5,804 nucleotides of DNA from an uncultured Collinsella sp. (lineage in GTDB: Bacteria > Actinomycetota > Coriobacteriia > Coriobacteriales > Coriobacteriaceae): the NCBI GenBank assembly GCA_900543945.1, contig UQTN01000117.1, positions 1 to 5,804 on the forward strand, read 5' to 3'. Shown here in pieces: positions 4,553-5,804 of this stretch (positions are counted from its first letter, which is position 1; each line of letters starts with the position of its first letter). The notes beneath the pieces were generated by a model, which did not search any database, was not told the origin of the DNA, and saw nothing but the letters and a program-made list of their open reading frames with translations. The translations under genes were made by a program, and so were the position numbers.

Positions 4553-5804
4553 ATGAAGTACTTTGGCACCGACGGCTTTCGCGGTGAGGCCAACGTTGGG
4601 CTGACGGTAGAGCACGCTTATAAGATTGGCCGTTTTGTGGGCTGGTATTACGGCGCCAACCGCGAGCGCAAGGCGCGCGTGATCGTGGGCAAGGACACTC
4701 GTCGCTCGAGCTATATGTTCGAGGCGGCGCTGGTGAGCGGCCTGGTCGCGAGCGGTGCGGACGCCTATATGCTGCACGTGATCCCCACGCCGGGCGTGGC
4801 ACATCAGACCGTGGAGGGCTGCTTCGATTGCGGCATCATGATCAGCGCGAGCCACAACCCGTTTTGCGATAACGGCATTAAGCTCGTCAACAGCGACGGC
4901 TTTAAGATGGACGAGGACGTGCTGGAACTCATCGAGGACTATATCGATGGCAAGAGCGAGGTGCCGCTGGCCACGGGCAACCACATCGGTGCCACGGTGG
5001 ACTACATGCAGGGCCGCAACCGCTATATCGCTTCGCTCATCGCAAGCGCGAACTTTTCATGCAGGGCGTCAAGATCGGCATCGACTGCGCCAACGGCTCG
5101 GCGTCCTCGGTGGCCAAGCCGGTGTTCGACGCACTCGGTGCCGACGTGCGCGTGATCAACGCCGCGCCCGATGGCTTTAACATTAACGTCGACTGTGGCT
5201 CCATGCATATGGAGCGCCTGCAGCGCCACGTGGTGGAGCAGGGCCTGGACGTGGGCTTTGCCTATGACGGCGATGCCGACCGCTGCCTGGCCGTGGACGA
5301 GCGCGGCCGCGTGGTCGACGGCGACCAGATCCTGTACGTGTGTGGCGTGTATCTGAACAAGCACGGTCGCCTTTCGGGCGGTACCGTGGTGCCGACGATT
5401 GCCAGCAACTTTGGCCTGGTCAAGTCGCTGGAGCTTGCCGGACTGAGCGCCGTGACCAGCGGCGTGGGCGACCGTCACGTGTATGCCAAGATGCGCGAGG
5501 GTGGCTACAGCCTGGGCGGCGAGCAGACGGGCCATACGATCTTTGGCGATATCGAGCGCACGGGCGACGGCATTATGACCTCGCTGCGCGTGATGGAAGT
5601 GATTCGCGCCGAGCGCGAGACGCTCTCGCAGCTCACGGCACCGTGCAAGCTGCTGCCGCAGGCGCAGGTCGCCGTGCGCGTGGCGGACAAGGACGCCGCG
5701 CTGGGCAACATGGGTGTGCAGGCCGCCATCGCCGAGGCCGAGGCATCGCTGGTGGGCGAAGGACGCGTGCTCGTGCGCAAGAGCGGAACCGAGTCGGTGA
5801 TTCG
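4553..5804 (+). pseudogene. glmM: Phosphoglucosamine mutase GlmM, interrupted by a -1 frameshift and cut by the window end
   Basis: GlmM converts glucosamine-6-phosphate to glucosamine-1-phosphate in the cytoplasm, on the route to UDP-GlcNAc and peptidoglycan. The start is fixed by AAGGAG, and the protein opens with the typical KYFGTDGFRG. The phosphoserine loop SASHNP carries the catalytic Ser100 (codon 4850-4852; Ser102 in E. coli). Near 5044-5061 the frame breaks. The first frame runs on to TGA at 5153-5155, giving a 200-aa product with a nonsense tail. The homology continues in the -1 frame from about 5059: DCANGSASS, then PDGFNIN, the metal loop DGDADR (5266-5283), the sugar loop GEQTGH (5518-5535) and the phosphate loop RKSGTES (5776-5796), still open at the edge. 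The phosphate loop ends in Ser where Pro is usual. About 417 of roughly 450 expected codons are present. Because the gene is usually essential and both halves are well conserved, a sequencing error or a very recent mutation is likelier than old decay. Confidence 0.88.
5044..5061 (+). other. Frameshift site in glmM
   Basis: The upstream frame reads sensibly to about ASLIASANF. The family sequence resumes as MQGVKIGIDCANG in the -1 frame from ATG 5059. The two frames meet at the four-T run 5054-5057. Restoring one T there would give a continuous ANFFMQGVKIG, which fits the family. I see no slippery heptamer in the correct phase, which argues against programmed frameshifting. Confidence 0.8.

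Noticed and set aside
4424..4984. A 186-codon - strand frame opposite the glmM start and terminator
   Set aside because: It crosses the terminator hairpin and lies opposite strongly conserved GlmM sequence; no recognisable protein features.
5044..5061. Programmed -1 ribosomal frameshift in glmM
   Set aside because: The 0-frame codons are GCG AAC TTT TCA; none forms a slippery X XXY YYZ heptamer, and the family is not known for recoding. A lost base is simpler.
5023..5535. A 170-codon - strand frame opposite the second half of glmM
   Set aside because: The + strand -1 frame here encodes unmistakable GlmM motifs; the antisense frame is a codon-bias shadow.
5776..5796. Ser instead of Pro after GTE in the GlmM phosphate loop as a sign of lost function
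   Set aside because: The Arg, Ser, Gly and Thr that bind phosphate are kept; the Pro is not catalytic, so this is likely lineage variation.

Overview
The window is GC-rich with a strong preference for G/C-ending codons, and every supported gene is on the + strand. The gene set (an ER/SipW-type signal peptidase, a drug/metabolite transporter, a DUF4012 membrane protein and GlmM) and the short intergenic gaps fit a high-GC Gram-positive. My best guess is a Coriobacteriia gut bacterium such as Collinsella. That is an inference from composition and protein style, not from a search.

Layout. Positions 1-156 hold the acidic 3' end of an unidentified gene. Its TGA overlaps by one base the ATG of a signal peptidase gene (156-836), so the two are probably cotranscribed and translationally coupled. 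A 148-base gap (837-984) contains nested inverted repeats, a T-run and a candidate extended -10 promoter. It leads into a ten-helix EamA/DMT transporter (985-2007). A second gap of 149 bases (2008-2156) has an AT-rich end and leads into a 770-residue DUF4012 protein (2157-4469) with one membrane anchor and a long low-complexity cytoplasmic head. A strong intrinsic terminator follows (4507-4539), and only eight bases after the last base of its stem (4533) comes the ribosome-binding site of glmM (4553 to the window end).

How the genes relate. Three of the four identifiable genes act at the cell envelope: protein export processing, a surface-anchored protein, and the GlmM step that makes glucosamine-1-phosphate for peptidoglycan. 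The transporter is a membrane protein of unknown substrate. Apart from the coupled pair at the left edge, each gene looks like its own transcription unit, so I do not claim a single pathway.

The most notable point is that glmM is broken. The reading frame shifts by -1 near 5044-5061, inside a gene that is normally essential, while both halves keep the family's catalytic motifs. A lost base in the short T-run there, whether real or a sequencing error, would explain it. I see no CRISPR array, transposon, tRNA or rRNA, and no clear sign of a wholly new multi-gene system. The least-characterised element is the DUF4012 protein.
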